NCBI RefSeq assembly: GCF_025561445.1
Contig: NZ_CP095096.1
Coordinates: 1,529,822-1,593,821 of the forward strand
Source of the DNA: Staphylococcus sp. IVB6181
Lineage (GTDB): Bacteria; Bacillota; Bacilli; Staphylococcales; Staphylococcaceae
Reading direction: 5' to 3'
DNA length: 64,000 bases
In this document: positions 1 through 10,532 of the stretch, in pieces
How positions within the stretch are numbered: the stretch's first letter is position 1
Layout of the letters: every line of letters begins with the position of its first letter
Position numbers and translations under genes: made by a program
The notes under the pieces: generated by a model
Databases searched by the model: none
What the model was told of the DNA's origin: nothing
What the model saw: only the letters and a program-made list of their open reading frames with translations

Positions 1-134
1 TTGCGGTGAGGTTTTTCTATGTCGCTTTATAAAGCATTTTTCATTTCATTGAATATAAAGAAAACAGCTTAATTCCTTTTAATATTCTGTATGACTGATA
101 TAATATTAGAGGTGTGAAAAAGGAGGACAAAACT
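1..134 (+). promoter_or_regulatory. ypdA upstream region with -10 box
   Basis: No gene is visible in the first 134 bases. A consensus -10 hexamer TATAAT lies at 99-104 and an AGGAGG ribosome binding site at 121-126. No good -35 is seen at the expected spacing. The minus-strand open frame here looks like chance. Confidence 0.5.
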
Positions 135-1121
135 ATGCAAACTGTAGAAAGTATAATCATTGGCGGCGGGCCGTGCGGTTTAAGTGCAGCAATTGAACAA
201 AAGAAAAAAGGGATTGAAACATTGGTTATTGAAAAAGGCAACGTAGTTGAATCGATTTACAATTATCCTACGCATCAAACCTTTTTCTCTTCTAGTGATA
301 AATTAAGTATCGGAGATGTACCTTTTATTGTAGAAGAGTACAAACCAAGAAGAAATCAAGCATTGGTTTATTACAGAGAAGTTGTGAAATACCATCAGCT
401 TGATGTGCACGCATTTGAAGAGGTCCTCACGGTTAAAAAAATGGGTAAACGCTTTTTAATTACTACAACTAAAGATACGTATCAATGCCGTTTCTTAACA
501 GTAGCAACAGGCTATTACGGCCAACATAACGAATTGGAAGTTGAAGGTGCGAAATTACCTAAAGTATTCCATTACTTTAAAGAAGCACATCCATATTTCG
601 ATCAAAATGTAGTAATTATCGGAGGTAAAAACTCAGCTGTGGACGCTGCACTTGAATTAGAAAAAGCTGGCGCTCATGTAACAGTGCTTTATCGCGGTGC
701 AGATTATTCAGGCGCAATCAAACCTTGGATTTTGCCGAACTTTGAATCATTAGTACGTCATGAAAAAATCGATATGCACTTCAATGCGAATGTCACTAAA
801 ATCGATGAAGATAGCGTAACGTTCGAAAAAGAAGGCGAAACATATACACTTCCTAATGATTACGTCTTTGCGATGATTGGTTATCATCCGGACTATGATT
901 TCTTGCAAACGATCGGCATTGATATTAACACTAATGAATTTGGTACAGCACCTGTTTATGATAAAGAAACATACGAAACAAATGTCGAAAATTGTTATAT
1001 CGCAGGTGTAATTGCGGCGGGTAACGATGCTAATACAATTTTCATTGAAAACGGCAAGTTCCACGGCGGTATTATTGCACAAAACATCATTGCTAAAAAA
1101 CAAACACCTTTAGAATCTTAA
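135..1121 (+). CDS. ypdA: bacillithiol disulfide reductase YpdA (Bdr)
   Basis: A flavin- and NADPH-dependent oxidoreductase of 328 aa that in Firmicutes reduces bacillithiol disulfide in the cytosol. An N-terminal FAD-binding Rossmann motif (IIIGGGPCG, residues 7-15) carries Cys14, the conserved residue linked to YpdA activity in S. aureus. A second dinucleotide motif (VIIGGKNSA) follows near residue 160. The ATG at 135 is chosen because AGGAGG sits 9 bases upstream; an in-frame GTG at 114 would start before the RBS. It appears monocistronic and ends at a strong terminator shared with the convergent ansA. bshA and brxA of the same thiol system also lie in this window. Confidence 0.93.
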   Translation: MQTVESIIIGGGPCGLSAAIEQKKKGIETLVIEKGNVVESIYNYPTHQTFFSSSDKLSIGDVPFIVEEYKPRRNQALVYYREVVKYHQLDVHAFEEVLTVKKMGKRFLITTTKDTYQCRFLTVATGYYGQHNELEVEGAKLPKVFHYFKEAHPYFDQNVVIIGGKNSAVDAALELEKAGAHVTVLYRGADYSGAIKPWILPNFESLVRHEKIDMHFNANVTKIDEDSVTFEKEGETYTLPNDYVFAMIGYHPDYDFLQTIGIDINTNEFGTAPVYDKETYETNVENCYIAGVIAAGNDANTIFIENGKFHGGIIAQNIIAKKQTPLES

Positions 1122-1145
1122 AATATAATTATCATTCAACTATAA

Positions 1146-1200
1146 AAACCGAGATGCGATTTTACGCATCTCGGTTTCATTATAATTGTTTTTATTTTTT
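1146..1200. terminator. bidirectional terminator between ypdA and ansA
   Basis: A perfect 13 bp stem (1146-1158 with 165-177) around a 6-base loop is flanked by T-rich DNA on the right and A-rich DNA on the left. It can therefore end both convergent transcripts. Confidence 0.9.
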
Positions 1201-2180
1201 TAAACTTGTGCATCAAAATAAGTTTTCAATGTTTCTTTATCAAAGTTATTACTCATCGCAACTAACAATTTCAAACGTGCTTTTTGTCCATTCAAGCCGT
1301 TAGAGAAAATGACGCCGCGTTGTGCTAAATCATAACCTCCGCCATCATATGCATAAATAGGACCTACGATACCATTGAAAGATCTTGATACTAAAATCAC
1401 TGGTATACCTTTATCTAAGCAAGCCATTAAACCATCTAATGTAGTAGGCGGCAAGTTGCCTTGGCCTAAAGCTTCTACGACAATACCATCAACATTTTTT
1501 TCGCTGTAAAAATAGAAAATGTCGCTTGGCATATCCATATATGCCTTAATGATAGGAACATTCAATTTCGGATCAACTTTTTCCAAGATTTGATGATGGT
1601 ACGGTTTATGGTGGAATTGAACACTTGTTTTCGTTAAGACACCTAATGGACCATGGTTCGGACTTTGGAACGTATTGGTATTGGATGTGTGTGTCTTAGT
1701 CACGTTGCGCGCTGTATGGATTTCATCATTAAATACAACCATGACACCTTTGTCCGCTGAATCATCTGAAGCTGCTGTACGCAGTGCAGAAATAAAATTA
1801 TATAAACCATCCGATCCAATTTCATTAGAGGAGCGCATCGCACCTGTAATTGCGATAGGTTTATTTGTTTGTGTAACGAGATCTAATAAATACGCAGTTT
1901 CTTCTAACGTATCTGTACCATGCGTAATAACAAAACCATCATACTCATTGTTGCGGCTTGCTTCTTCGATAATATCTCTTAATTTCACCACATCTGCTAT
2001 TGTTACATGCGGTGAAGGCAAGTTAATCGGATTAATTTCCGTTACATCGGCATAACGTGAAATTACGTCATGATGTTTGGAAATCGGATTTTGTTCATTT
2101 GTTACTACTTTGTTGCTTTCGTCTTCAGACATACTGATGGTACCACCGGTATGCATAACCAGAATCTTTTTCAATGTCAT
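1200..2180 (-). CDS. ansA: L-asparaginase
   Basis: Hydrolyses L-asparagine to aspartate and ammonia. The protein is 326 aa, normal for bacterial asparaginases. The N-terminal MHTGGTISM carries the first catalytic Thr, and THGTDTLEETAYLLD holds the second Thr and the Asp of the family. No signal peptide is visible, so it should be the cytosolic form. The start is supported by TAGGAG just upstream on the minus strand. It is transcribed alone, divergent from cmk, and convergent with ypdA. Confidence 0.93.
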   Translation of the reverse strand: MTLKKILVMHTGGTISMSEDESNKVVTNEQNPISKHHDVISRYADVTEINPINLPSPHVTIADVVKLRDIIEEASRNNEYDGFVITHGTDTLEETAYLLDLVTQTNKPIAITGAMRSSNEIGSDGLYNFISALRTAASDDSADKGVMVVFNDEIHTARNVTKTHTSNTNTFQSPNHGPLGVLTKTSVQFHHKPYHHQILEKVDPKLNVPIIKAYMDMPSDIFYFYSEKNVDGIVVEALGQGNLPPTTLDGLMACLDKGIPVILVSRSFNGIVGPIYAYDGGGYDLAQRGVIFSNGLNGQKARLKLLVAMSNNFDKETLKTYFDAQV

Positions 2181-2213
2181 CGCTCCTATCTCTATAATAC
2201 GTTTTTATGATAA

Positions 2214-2918
<705 letters not shown>

Positions 2919-3223
2919 TCATCTCGATCTAAGTGCTTTGTTATTCGTTTGTAAATTATATTTACTCAATTATAAGAATTCATTATTAAACAATGACAGT
3001 TGAAACAGAATAAAAATATTGTGTCATGCTGTGAATAATAAATGAATTTTTGTGGTATATATCATAATGAGAATAAATATGTACATTTGTACATAAGCGA
3101 TAATGTTTCATTAACTGCAGGGGAATGAGAAATTACCCATTTAGTTAATAGAGGTGAATTTCTTGACAATTCTGTCAGTTTGTAAGATGTTATAATTATG
3201 TAGTGTACAAGGAGGCATACAAG
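2919..3223 (+). promoter_or_regulatory. long leader/promoter region of the S1 gene
   Basis: This 305-base gap has no credible ORF. It holds a perfect 8+8 bp inverted repeat (TATGTACA-TT-TGTACATA) at 3078-3095. Promoter-like hexamers TTGACA (3163-3168) and TATAAT (3191-3196) are present, but their 22-base spacing is too wide for a normal pair. AAGGAGG lies at 3208-3214. A function for the inverted repeat is not known to me. Confidence 0.4.
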
Positions 3224-4411
3224 ATGACTGAAGAATTCAATGAATCAATGATTAATGAAATTAAAGAAGGAGATAAAATCTCTGGACAAGTCCAAAAAGT
3301 CGAAGATAAACAAGTGATTGTTGATGTCGACGGTGGCAAATTTAGCGGTATTGTACCGATTAGTCAATTATCTACGCATCATATTGACAGCCCAAGCGAG
3401 GTTGTTAAAGAGGGAGATGCTGTAGAAGCTTATGTGACTAAGGTAGAAAATGAAACAGGTGCTTATATCCTTTCAATTCGTCAATTAGAGCAAGAGAAGT
3501 CTTATGAATATTTAAGAGAGAAACAAGAAAATAATGAAATTATTGAAGCTAAAGTAACTGAAGTCGTTAAAGGCGGCTTAGTTGTAGATGTAGGACAAAG
3601 AGGGTTTGTTCCAGCTTCGTTAATTTCTACTGATTTCATTGAAGACTTTTCAAGTTTTGATGGACAAGTACTTGAACTGCGTGTTGAAGAACTTGATCCT
3701 GAAAATAACCGCGTCATCCTTAGCCGAAAAGCAGTAGAACAAGAACGTAATGAAGCTAAAAAAGCAGAATTGCTTGCTTCACTTAATGAAGGCGATGTAA
3801 TTGAAGGTACAATTGCACGTTTAACTAACTTCGGTGCTTTCGTAGATATCGGCGGTGTTGATGGATTAGTTCACGTTTCTGAACTTTCACACGAACACGT
3901 TGATAAACCTGAAGACGTAGTATCTGTTGGACAAAAAGTTAACGTTAAAGTTAAATCTGTAGAACAAGATTCAGAAAGAATCTCACTTTCTATTAAAGAT
4001 ACGTTACCAAGTCCATTCGAAAGCATTAAAGGCGAAATCCATGCGGATTCAGTAATTGAAGGCCTTGTAGTAAGATTAACTGACTTTGGTGCATTCGTTG
4101 AAATCGCTGCTGGCGTACAAGGACTTGTTCACATTTCAGAAATCAGTCGCAAACACATTGCAACACCTAGCGAAGTACTTGAACCTAACCAAACGGTTAC
4201 AGTTAAAGTATTGAGCGTCGATGAAGAAAACGAAAGAATCTCACTTTCAATCAAAGCAGCTGTTCCAGAAGAGGAAGTACTGCAAATCGACGATAACGAA
4301 ACAGAAGAAAATGTTGAAAATACGACTTCAAATCATAATGATGATGAAGACAACGATAACCCAACATTAGGTGAAATGTTCGGCGACAAATTAAAAAATC
4401 TTAAATTTTAA
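3224..4411 (+). CDS. rpsA: 30S ribosomal protein S1 homolog (four S1 domains)
   Basis: An RNA-binding protein of 395 aa related to ribosomal S1, shortened to four OB-fold S1 repeats as in other Firmicutes (YpfD type). The repeats begin near residues 15, 100, 185 and 270; repeats three and four carry GAFVDIGGVDGLVHVSE and GAFVEIAAGVQGLVHISE. The C-terminal 45 residues are acidic and low in complexity. The ATG at 3224 sits 9 bases after AAGGAGG, so an upstream in-frame start at 3203 is rejected. The gene ends at a long hairpin terminator. Its role in translation is less certain than in Gram-negative bacteria. Confidence 0.93.
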   Translation: MTEEFNESMINEIKEGDKISGQVQKVEDKQVIVDVDGGKFSGIVPISQLSTHHIDSPSEVVKEGDAVEAYVTKVENETGAYILSIRQLEQEKSYEYLREKQENNEIIEAKVTEVVKGGLVVDVGQRGFVPASLISTDFIEDFSSFDGQVLELRVEELDPENNRVILSRKAVEQERNEAKKAELLASLNEGDVIEGTIARLTNFGAFVDIGGVDGLVHVSELSHEHVDKPEDVVSVGQKVNVKVKSVEQDSERISLSIKDTLPSPFESIKGEIHADSVIEGLVVRLTDFGAFVEIAAGVQGLVHISEISRKHIATPSEVLEPNQTVTVKVLSVDEENERISLSIKAAVPEEEVLQIDDNETEENVENTTSNHNDDEDNDNPTLGEMFGDKLKNLKF

Positions 4412-4428
4412 TAAGTAATGTTTAAGCC

Positions 4429-4485
4429 AGCCAAGGCTGCAGTAGGTGACAATATGCTCACGTATTGCTGCCTTGGCTTTTTTAT
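4429..4485 (+). terminator. rpsA terminator
   Basis: AGCCAAGGC (4429-4437) pairs with GCCTTGGCT (4470-4478) around an inner imperfect hairpin. A run of T follows. Confidence 0.85.
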
Positions 4486-4559
4486 TTCTAAATATCTTTT
4501 GCTTTAAATCGGCCATGTGATAAAATTAATTAGATATATTAAAGAGAGGAAGTTAGCTT

Positions 4560-5870
4560 ATGACTAAACCTGTTATTGCGATTGTAGGTCGACCGAACGT
4601 CGGTAAATCTACAATATTCAATAGAATCGTCGGCGAACGTGTATCAATCGTAGAAGATACACCCGGCGTAACAAGAGACCGCATTTATTCAAGCGGCGAA
4701 TGGTTAACGCATGACTTCAACATCATCGATACTGGTGGTATTGAATTATCTGACGCACCATTCCAAACACAAATCAGAGTACAAGCTGAAGTCGCAATTG
4801 ATGAAGCTGACGTTATCATTTTCATGGTGAACCAAAGGGAAGGTTTAACGCAAACGGATGAAATGATAGCACAAATGCTGTATAAAACAAATAAACCAGT
4901 AGTATTAGCAGTCAACAAAGTAGATAATCCTGAAATGAGAGCAGATATCTACGACTTTTATGCACTAGGATTTGGGGAACCTTTCCCGATTTCTGGTTCT
5001 CACGGACTTGGTTTAGGGGATTTATTAGACGAAGTCGCAAAACACTTTAAAGAAGAAGGGGAAGACCCATACGACGAAGATACAATCCGTTTATCTTTAA
5101 TCGGACGTCCTAATGTCGGAAAATCCAGTCTCGTTAATGCCATATTAGGAGAAGACCGTGTCATTGTTTCTAATATTGCAGGCACGACACGTGATGCGAT
5201 TGACACTGAATATTCATATGAAGATCAAGATTATGTATTGATTGATACAGCTGGTATGCGTAAAAAAGGGAAAGTGTATGAATCAACAGAGAAATACTCT
5301 GTTTTACGTGCTTTAAAGGCGATTGAACGCTCAAATGTAGTACTTGTAGTATTAGATGCTGAAGAAGGCATCATCGAGCAAGATAAGCGTGTGGCAGGCT
5401 ATGCGCACGAAGAAGGTAAAGCCATCGTTATTGTAGTCAACAAATGGGATACATTAGAAAAAGACAGCAAAACTATGAAAAAATTCCAAGACGAAGTTCG
5501 CAAAAACTTCCAATTCTTAGATTATGCGCCGATTGCATTTGTTTCAGCAAAAGAGAAACAACGCTTGCGCACATTGTTCCCATTAATCAATGAAGCCAGC
5601 CAAAACCATAAGAAACGTGTACAAAGTTCAACATTGAACGAAGTCATTACAGACGCAATTTCGATGAACCCGACACCTACAGACAAAGGCCGCAGATTAA
5701 AAGTCTTCTATGCAACACAAGTTGCGATCGAGCCGCCGACATTTGTTGTATTTGTTAATGATGAAGAGTTGATGCACTTCTCTTATAAACGTTATTTAGA
5801 AAACCAAATCAGAGATGCATTCGGATTCGAAGGTACTCCGATTAAAATAATTCCAAGAAAGAGAAATTAG
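4560..5870 (+). CDS. der: ribosome biogenesis GTPase Der (EngA)
   Basis: An essential double-GTPase needed for 50S subunit assembly. The 436 aa protein has two G domains in tandem. The first carries GRPNVGKST (residues 10-18), DTGG and NKVD; the second starts near residue 178 with [19 protein letters not shown] and NKWD. A C-terminal KH-like domain follows. The length equals that of S. aureus Der. It is followed 19 bases later by gpsA and is probably cotranscribed with it. Confidence 0.97.
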   Translation: MTKPVIAIVGRPNVGKSTIFNRIVGERVSIVEDTPGVTRDRIYSSGEWLTHDFNIIDTGGIELSDAPFQTQIRVQAEVAIDEADVIIFMVNQREGLTQTDEMIAQMLYKTNKPVVLAVNKVDNPEMRADIYDFYALGFGEPFPISGSHGLGLGDLLDEVAKHFKEEGEDPYDEDTIRLSLIGRPNVGKSSLVNAILGEDRVIVSNIAGTTRDAIDTEYSYEDQDYVLIDTAGMRKKGKVYESTEKYSVLRALKAIERSNVVLVVLDAEEGIIEQDKRVAGYAHEEGKAIVIVVNKWDTLEKDSKTMKKFQDEVRKNFQFLDYAPIAFVSAKEKQRLRTLFPLINEASQNHKKRVQSSTLNEVITDAISMNPTPTDKGRRLKVFYATQVAIEPPTFVVFVNDEELMHFSYKRYLENQIRDAFGFEGTPIKIIPRKRN

Positions 5871-5889
5871 AATTGAAAGGATGAATGAA

Positions 5890-6888
5890 ATGAGTAAGGT
5901 TGCCGTTTTTGGTATGGGCAGTTTTGGTACAGCATTAGCGAATGTTCTCGCGCAAAACGGTCATGATGTCTTAATGTGGGGAAAAAATAAACAAAGCATT
6001 GAAGAAATCAATACTTATCACACAAATTCACGCTATTTGAACGAAGCAAAATTGAACGCTGCAATTAAAGCAACATCAGACATGGACGAAGCCGTTCAGT
6101 TTTCAGATACGTATCTGATTGCGTTGCCTACAAAAGCAGTCAGAGAAGTGGTTAAGCAAATCGATGAGAAATTAACAGGCAAGAAAACATTTATACATGT
6201 TGCGAAAGGTATTGAAAATTCAACATTCGAACGTGTATCAGAATTGATAGAAGATTCATTATCACCTGAGCATAATGGCGGAATCGGTGTATTATCAGGC
6301 CCAAGCCATGCTGAGGAAGTCGTAATTCAACAGCCTACAACAGTTGCTGCATCGTCAAAAGACCCGAATGTCAGCAAACGCATTCAAGATTTATTTATGA
6401 ATGAATATTTACGTGTCTATACGAATGATGATTTAGTGGGCGTTGAACTTGGCGGTGCATTGAAGAATATTATCGCAGTAGCAAGCGGTATTGTTGCCGG
6501 TATGGGCTTTGGAGACAACGCGAAAGCTGCATTGATGACTCGCGGACTCGCTGAGATCAGCCGTTTAGGCGAAGCGCTAGGGGCTGACCCTATGACTTTC
6601 TTAGGCCTAGGCGGAATCGGTGATTTAATTGTTACGTGTACGTCAACACATTCAAGAAACTATACACTCGGTTATAAAATCGGCAAAGGCAAAACAGTTG
6701 ATGAAGCTCTTTCAGAAATGAATATGGTTGCAGAAGGTTTCTATACAACTGAATCTGTTTACCATTTAGCTAAGAAGAAAAACATTGATATGCCTATCAC
6801 ATCAGCGTTGTACGGTGTATTATTCGAAAATGTTCCATTAGAAAAAAGCCTTAAATTATTAATGGACAGAGACAAAAAATCTGAATAG
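5890..6888 (+). CDS. gpsA: NAD(P)-dependent glycerol-3-phosphate dehydrogenase
   Basis: Reduces dihydroxyacetone phosphate to sn-glycerol 3-phosphate for phospholipid and teichoic acid synthesis. The 332 aa protein has the N-terminal Rossmann motif [10 protein letters not shown] and [13 protein letters not shown] with the catalytic Lys. The ATG at 5890 is preferred to that at 5881, because AAAGG ends at 5880 and would touch the upper codon; the resulting length also equals the staphylococcal norm. It lies directly after der. Confidence 0.95.
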   Translation: MSKVAVFGMGSFGTALANVLAQNGHDVLMWGKNKQSIEEINTYHTNSRYLNEAKLNAAIKATSDMDEAVQFSDTYLIALPTKAVREVVKQIDEKLTGKKTFIHVAKGIENSTFERVSELIEDSLSPEHNGGIGVLSGPSHAEEVVIQQPTTVAASSKDPNVSKRIQDLFMNEYLRVYTNDDLVGVELGGALKNIIAVASGIVAGMGFGDNAKAALMTRGLAEISRLGEALGADPMTFLGLGGIGDLIVTCTSTHSRNYTLGYKIGKGKTVDEALSEMNMVAEGFYTTESVYHLAKKKNIDMPITSALYGVLFENVPLEKSLKLLMDRDKKSE

Positions 6889-7057
6889 AGATTAAATTAA
6901 TTTACTATTATAGTATATTTACACCATATTAGCTAAAAAACCTTATAAATCGCGGTTTTATGCTCATAAATAATTGCGATAGTAAGAGTCGTTGTGTTAA
7001 AGTCATAGCATAATGATATTAAGTTATCATTAGCAAACCCTTGGGAGGTGACTCATA

Positions 7058-7330
7058 ATGAACAAAACAGACTTAATTAACGCTGTTGCAGAACAAGCAG
7101 AATTAACTAAAAAAGAAGCTGGCTTAGCAGTTGATGCTGTATTCGAATCAATTCAAAACTCACTATCTAAAGGTGAAAAAGTACAATTGATCGGTTTCGG
7201 TAACTTTGAAGTTCGCGAACGTGCTGCCCGTAAAGGTCGCAACCCGCAAACTGGTAAAGAAATCGACATCCCAGCAAGCAAAGTTCCAGCATTCAAAGCT
7301 GGTAAAGCTTTAAAAGATGCAGTTAAATAA
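7058..7330 (+). CDS. hup: DNA-binding protein HU
   Basis: A 90 aa histone-like dimer that bends and compacts DNA. The family signature [21 protein letters not shown] (its last part given here as the arm segment around residues 46-66) is complete, with the conserved Pro at the arm tip (NPQTGK). GGGAGG precedes the start. The 169-base upstream region looks like a separate promoter/leader, and a strong terminator follows, so it is monocistronic. Confidence 0.97.
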   Translation: MNKTDLINAVAEQAELTKKEAGLAVDAVFESIQNSLSKGEKVQLIGFGNFEVRERAARKGRNPQTGKEIDIPASKVPAFKAGKALKDAVK

Positions 7331-7347
7331 TGAATTCAATACTTAAC

Positions 7348-7380
7348 AGAAAAGCCCTTTTTCAGGGCTTTTCTTTTTAT
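7348..7380 (+). terminator. hup terminator
   Basis: A perfect 11 bp stem (7348-7358 with 7364-7374) with a 5-base loop is followed by a T tract. Confidence 0.92.
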
Positions 7381-7512
7381 GTTGTAAAATTATAATTTTA
7401 ATTGCTTTTATCAATAAAATTGGTGAATCTAGCAAGCAGTTGAAATAAAGTGATTTTATTTTTGTATATATAATGTTAAGATGATTATTGATTAATAACG
7501 TGAGGTGCAGAC

Positions 7513-8085
7513 ATGGATTCAACATTAAGTACATTAAAAAACCAAATAGATCGCAAACTTAATGGTATACATAGTCATGAACCAATTCAGTATAACCATC
7601 AATTGGCTCATGTACTTGATGATCAAGATATTTTGCCAGAAGCAAAATTAGCATGCCTCGCAATCGATACATCTATGAATCATCTGGATTCAATTACAGG
7701 AAGCAGTCTGTCAAAGCATGCGATTTTGATAGGGGACTTAATCAGTGCGCATTTTTATACTTTAACGGCTGCTATAAATGATTCACAATATTTAGAAGCA
7801 ATGAGCGACGCAATCATTAAAGTAAATGAATATAAAACTTCATTGCATTATAGAACACTCGATGTTGATGCAATAGAAGATGCAATATTATATATTGAAA
7901 CCATTTTTTCTATGATTACTATTCAACACTTCCATCCACGTGCTGAATTAGGCGGAATCGCTGAATCATTAATTCAATATGCTTCAGAGCATCATCCTGC
8001 TTATTTGAAAGATTATAGCGAAAAAGAACTTGAGGCTGTTTTTAAAGCGCTGAATAGTAATATAAAGCAAAGTAGAGGTAATTAA
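7513..8085 (+). CDS. hepS: heptaprenyl diphosphate synthase, small subunit
   Basis: The non-catalytic component I of the two-subunit heptaprenyl diphosphate synthase, which makes the menaquinone side chain (also called HepA/GerCA). The 190 aa protein is mostly helical and lacks prenyltransferase DDxxD motifs, as expected. The assignment rests mainly on gene order: it directly precedes menG (1-base gap) and hepT, the standard Bacillales cluster. The start follows GTGAGGTG. Confidence 0.85.
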   Translation: MDSTLSTLKNQIDRKLNGIHSHEPIQYNHQLAHVLDDQDILPEAKLACLAIDTSMNHLDSITGSSLSKHAILIGDLISAHFYTLTAAINDSQYLEAMSDAIIKVNEYKTSLHYRTLDVDAIEDAILYIETIFSMITIQHFHPRAELGGIAESLIQYASEHHPAYLKDYSEKELEAVFKALNSNIKQSRGN

Positions 8086-8086
8086 T

Positions 8087-8812
8087 ATGGCTAAAAATAA
8101 AGCAGATAAAGAAAAAGTACATAAAGTCTTTCAAAACATTTCAACGAAGTATGATAGATTGAACAATATTATCAGCTTTGAACAACACAAAGTATGGCGT
8201 AAACGTGTTATGAAATCTATGAACGTTAAACCAGGAAGCAAAGCATTAGACGTATGCTGCGGTACGGCAGATTGGACAATTGCACTAAGTAAAGCTGTCG
8301 GACCTACTGGTGAAGTTATCGGACTTGATTTCAGTGAAAACATGCTGAAAGTCGGAGAAGAAAAAACTAAAAACATGGCGAATATTCAACTCGTTCAAGG
8401 TGATGCTATGGAATTGCCATTTGACGACAATGAATTCGATTATGTCACAATCGGTTTCGGATTGCGCAACATTCCGGATTATGTCATTGCTTTGAAAGAA
8501 ATGAATCGCGTACTTAAACCAGGCGGTATGGTGGTATGTCTTGAAACGAGCCAACCGACTATTCCTGTGTTTAAACAACTCTACCAGCTTTACTTTAAAT
8601 TTGTTATGCCTGTATTCGGCAAATTTTTCGCTAAATCAAAAGAGGAGTACGAATGGCTGCAGCAATCTGCTTTTAACTTCCCTGATCGCGATGAACTAAA
8701 AGCATTGTTCCAATTAGCAGGCTTCAGAGATATTGAAGTGAAAAGTTTTACAGGCGGCGTAGCTGCAATGCACTTAGGGTATAAGGAAAAAGAAACAGCA
8801 AAAGGTGATTAA
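8087..8812 (+). CDS. menG: demethylmenaquinone methyltransferase
   Basis: SAM-dependent methylation of demethylmenaquinone, the last step of menaquinone synthesis (also called UbiE). The 241 aa protein has the class I methyltransferase motif [14 protein letters not shown] near residue 50 and the UbiE signatures FGLRNIPD and [20 protein letters not shown]. It sits between the two heptaprenyl synthase genes, so head group and side chain functions are coupled in one operon. Confidence 0.96.
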   Translation: MAKNKADKEKVHKVFQNISTKYDRLNNIISFEQHKVWRKRVMKSMNVKPGSKALDVCCGTADWTIALSKAVGPTGEVIGLDFSENMLKVGEEKTKNMANIQLVQGDAMELPFDDNEFDYVTIGFGLRNIPDYVIALKEMNRVLKPGGMVVCLETSQPTIPVFKQLYQLYFKFVMPVFGKFFAKSKEEYEWLQQSAFNFPDRDELKALFQLAGFRDIEVKSFTGGVAAMHLGYKEKETAKGD

Positions 8813-8813
8813 T

Positions 8814-9770
8814 GTGGAGAAGTTGAACATTAATAAAGAAATCAAAAAAATTGAAAAAGCACTTAAACAGACTATTAAAAGTGATAATGCTGTATTAGAA
8901 GAGGCGTCACACCATTTATTGTTATCAGGCGGCAAGCGTGTGCGCCCGTCTTTTGTCATTTTGAGCAGTGAATACGGTATTTCTCCTAGGAATGAAGACA
9001 CTTATAAAATTGCTGTTTCTTTAGAATTAATTCATATGGCGACATTAGTCCACGATGATGTCATTGATAGAAGCGATAAACGCAGAGGACGTTTAACTAT
9101 CAGTAAAAAATGGGACCAAGATACTGCAATTTTAACCGGCAACTATTTGCTTGCCTTAGCCTTAAATAATATTTCATCGATTGAAGATAAAAGAATACAT
9201 ATGATTTTATCCCATGCGATTGTGGATGTATGCCGCGGAGAATTATTCCAATTCCAAGACCAATTTAACACAGAGCAATCCATCACTAATTATTTAAGAC
9301 GTATTAATCGTAAAACAGCCTTATTAATCCAACTCGCAACAGAGCTAGGTGCCTTGTCTGCACATGCTGATCATAAAACAGCTAATAAACTTAAGCGCAT
9401 CGGCCACTATATTGGGATGAGTTTCCAAATTGTCGATGATATTCTTGATTTTACGAGTACTGAAAAGCAATTAGGCAAACCTGTAGGCAGTGATTTAATG
9501 AACGGCCACATTACTTTGCCGGTGTTGCTTGAGATGAGAGAAAATCCGGAATTCAAAGCGAAAGTTGACGCACTTAACCCAAATAGCCCTAAAGAGGATT
9601 TTGTTTACTGCGTTGATTATATCAGACAGTCATCTAATATAGATGCTGCGAAACAAATCAGCAGGCAGTACCTTCAAAAAGCAATTCATTTATTAGATGA
9701 ACTTGAAGTAAACGGCGCAACAACATGGTTTAAAAAGTTGATTAAAAGAATGGAATCCAGAAATATATAA
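8814..9770 (+). CDS. hepT: heptaprenyl diphosphate synthase, catalytic subunit
   Basis: Trans-prenyltransferase component II, elongating farnesyl diphosphate with isopentenyl units to C35 for menaquinone. The 318 aa protein has GGKRVRP, the first Asp-rich motif HDDVIDRSD near residue 80 and the second QIVDDILDF near residue 210. The GTG at 8814 is chosen because AAAGGTG (8801-8807) is well spaced and the N-terminus then begins MEKLNINKEIKK, as in staphylococcal homologs. An in-frame GTG at 8805 overlaps menG and lacks an RBS. Confidence 0.95.
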   Translation: MEKLNINKEIKKIEKALKQTIKSDNAVLEEASHHLLLSGGKRVRPSFVILSSEYGISPRNEDTYKIAVSLELIHMATLVHDDVIDRSDKRRGRLTISKKWDQDTAILTGNYLLALALNNISSIEDKRIHMILSHAIVDVCRGELFQFQDQFNTEQSITNYLRRINRKTALLIQLATELGALSAHADHKTANKLKRIGHYIGMSFQIVDDILDFTSTEKQLGKPVGSDLMNGHITLPVLLEMRENPEFKAKVDALNPNSPKEDFVYCVDYIRQSSNIDAAKQISRQYLQKAIHLLDELEVNGATTWFKKLIKRMESRNI

Positions 9771-9874
9771 AAAACAATTCCAAAATATTGAAAGCGCTTA
9801 AACAAACTGTTAAACTTAGAATGTATTTAATTACATTCAACCAAATACACATATAATTCAGGAGGATTTGCGAA
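9771..9874 (+). promoter_or_regulatory. cre-like CcpA site upstream of ndk
   Basis: TGAAAGCGCTTAAA at 9789-9802 matches the catabolite-responsive element consensus TGWAANCGNTNWCA at every position but one. It lies about 75 bases before the ndk start, with AT-rich promoter-like DNA between. CcpA control of ndk is an inference only. Confidence 0.45.
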
Positions 9875-10324
9875 ATGGAAAGAACTTTTCTAATGATTAA
9901 ACCTGATGGTGTTCAACGTAATATCGTTGGTGAAATCATCACACGTTTAGAGAAAAAAGGATTAAAACTAGTTGGCGGTAAATTCATGACTGTTTCCAAA
10001 GAATTAGCAGAAACACATTATGGTGAACATGCTGGTAAACCATTCTACGAAGGTCTTGTATCATTTATCACTTCAGCACCTGTCTTTGCGATGGTAGTAG
10101 AAGGTGAAAATGTAGTAGAAGTTACAAGAAATATGATTGGTAAAACAAATCCAACTGAAGCAGCACCTGGTACAATCAGAGGCGATTTAGGTTTAACTGT
10201 AGGCCGTAACGTTATCCACGGTTCAGATTCAGTTGAATCAGCTAAAAGAGAAATCAGCTTATGGTTCGAACCTAACGAATTAAGTGTTTATACAGCCAAC
10301 AATGAAGAATGGTTATACGAATAA
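9875..10324 (+). CDS. ndk: nucleoside diphosphate kinase
   Basis: Transfers the gamma-phosphate of ATP to other NDPs through a phospho-histidine. The 149 aa protein starts [15 protein letters not shown] and contains NVIHGSDS with the active-site His near residue 115. CAGGAGG is placed 10 bases before the ATG. It is separated from hepT by 104 bases with a cre-like site and closed by a terminator, so it is probably its own transcription unit. Confidence 0.97.
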   Translation: MERTFLMIKPDGVQRNIVGEIITRLEKKGLKLVGGKFMTVSKELAETHYGEHAGKPFYEGLVSFITSAPVFAMVVEGENVVEVTRNMIGKTNPTEAAPGTIRGDLGLTVGRNVIHGSDSVESAKREISLWFEPNELSVYTANNEEWLYE

Positions 10325-10371
10325 ATTTATATAAAGTATACATTTGAAAAATTCATTTCATCCAAAGCAGG

Positions 10372-10410
10372 CCAGATTGAAACGCGCAATTTCAGTCTGG
10401 TTTGTTTTTG
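10372..10410 (+). terminator. ndk terminator
   Basis: CCAGATTGAAA (10372-10382) pairs with TTTCAGTCTGG (10390-10400). A T-rich run follows. Confidence 0.85.
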
Positions 10411-10532
10411 CGTTCCATTAATTTCTGAAAATTTTAACAATTATACGTTTTAATTGTTTCTGTCCTTATTTCACGTGTGCTATGATAATAGGTATACTTA
10501 AGAGTAACAATATGAAATGGAGTGATTGCATA

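Noticed and set aside
750-1103. 117-codon antisense frame in ypdA
   Set aside because: It is a shadow of a well supported gene, with no RBS and a Cys/Phe-rich product without motifs.
3163-3196. TTGACA and TATAAT as a classical rpsA promoter
   Set aside because: The 22-base spacing is outside the usual 16-18 range, so they are reported only as hexamers in the leader.
6937-6960. Weak hairpin AAAACC/GGTTTT after gpsA
   Set aside because: A six-base AT-rich stem without a clear T run is not convincing as a terminator.
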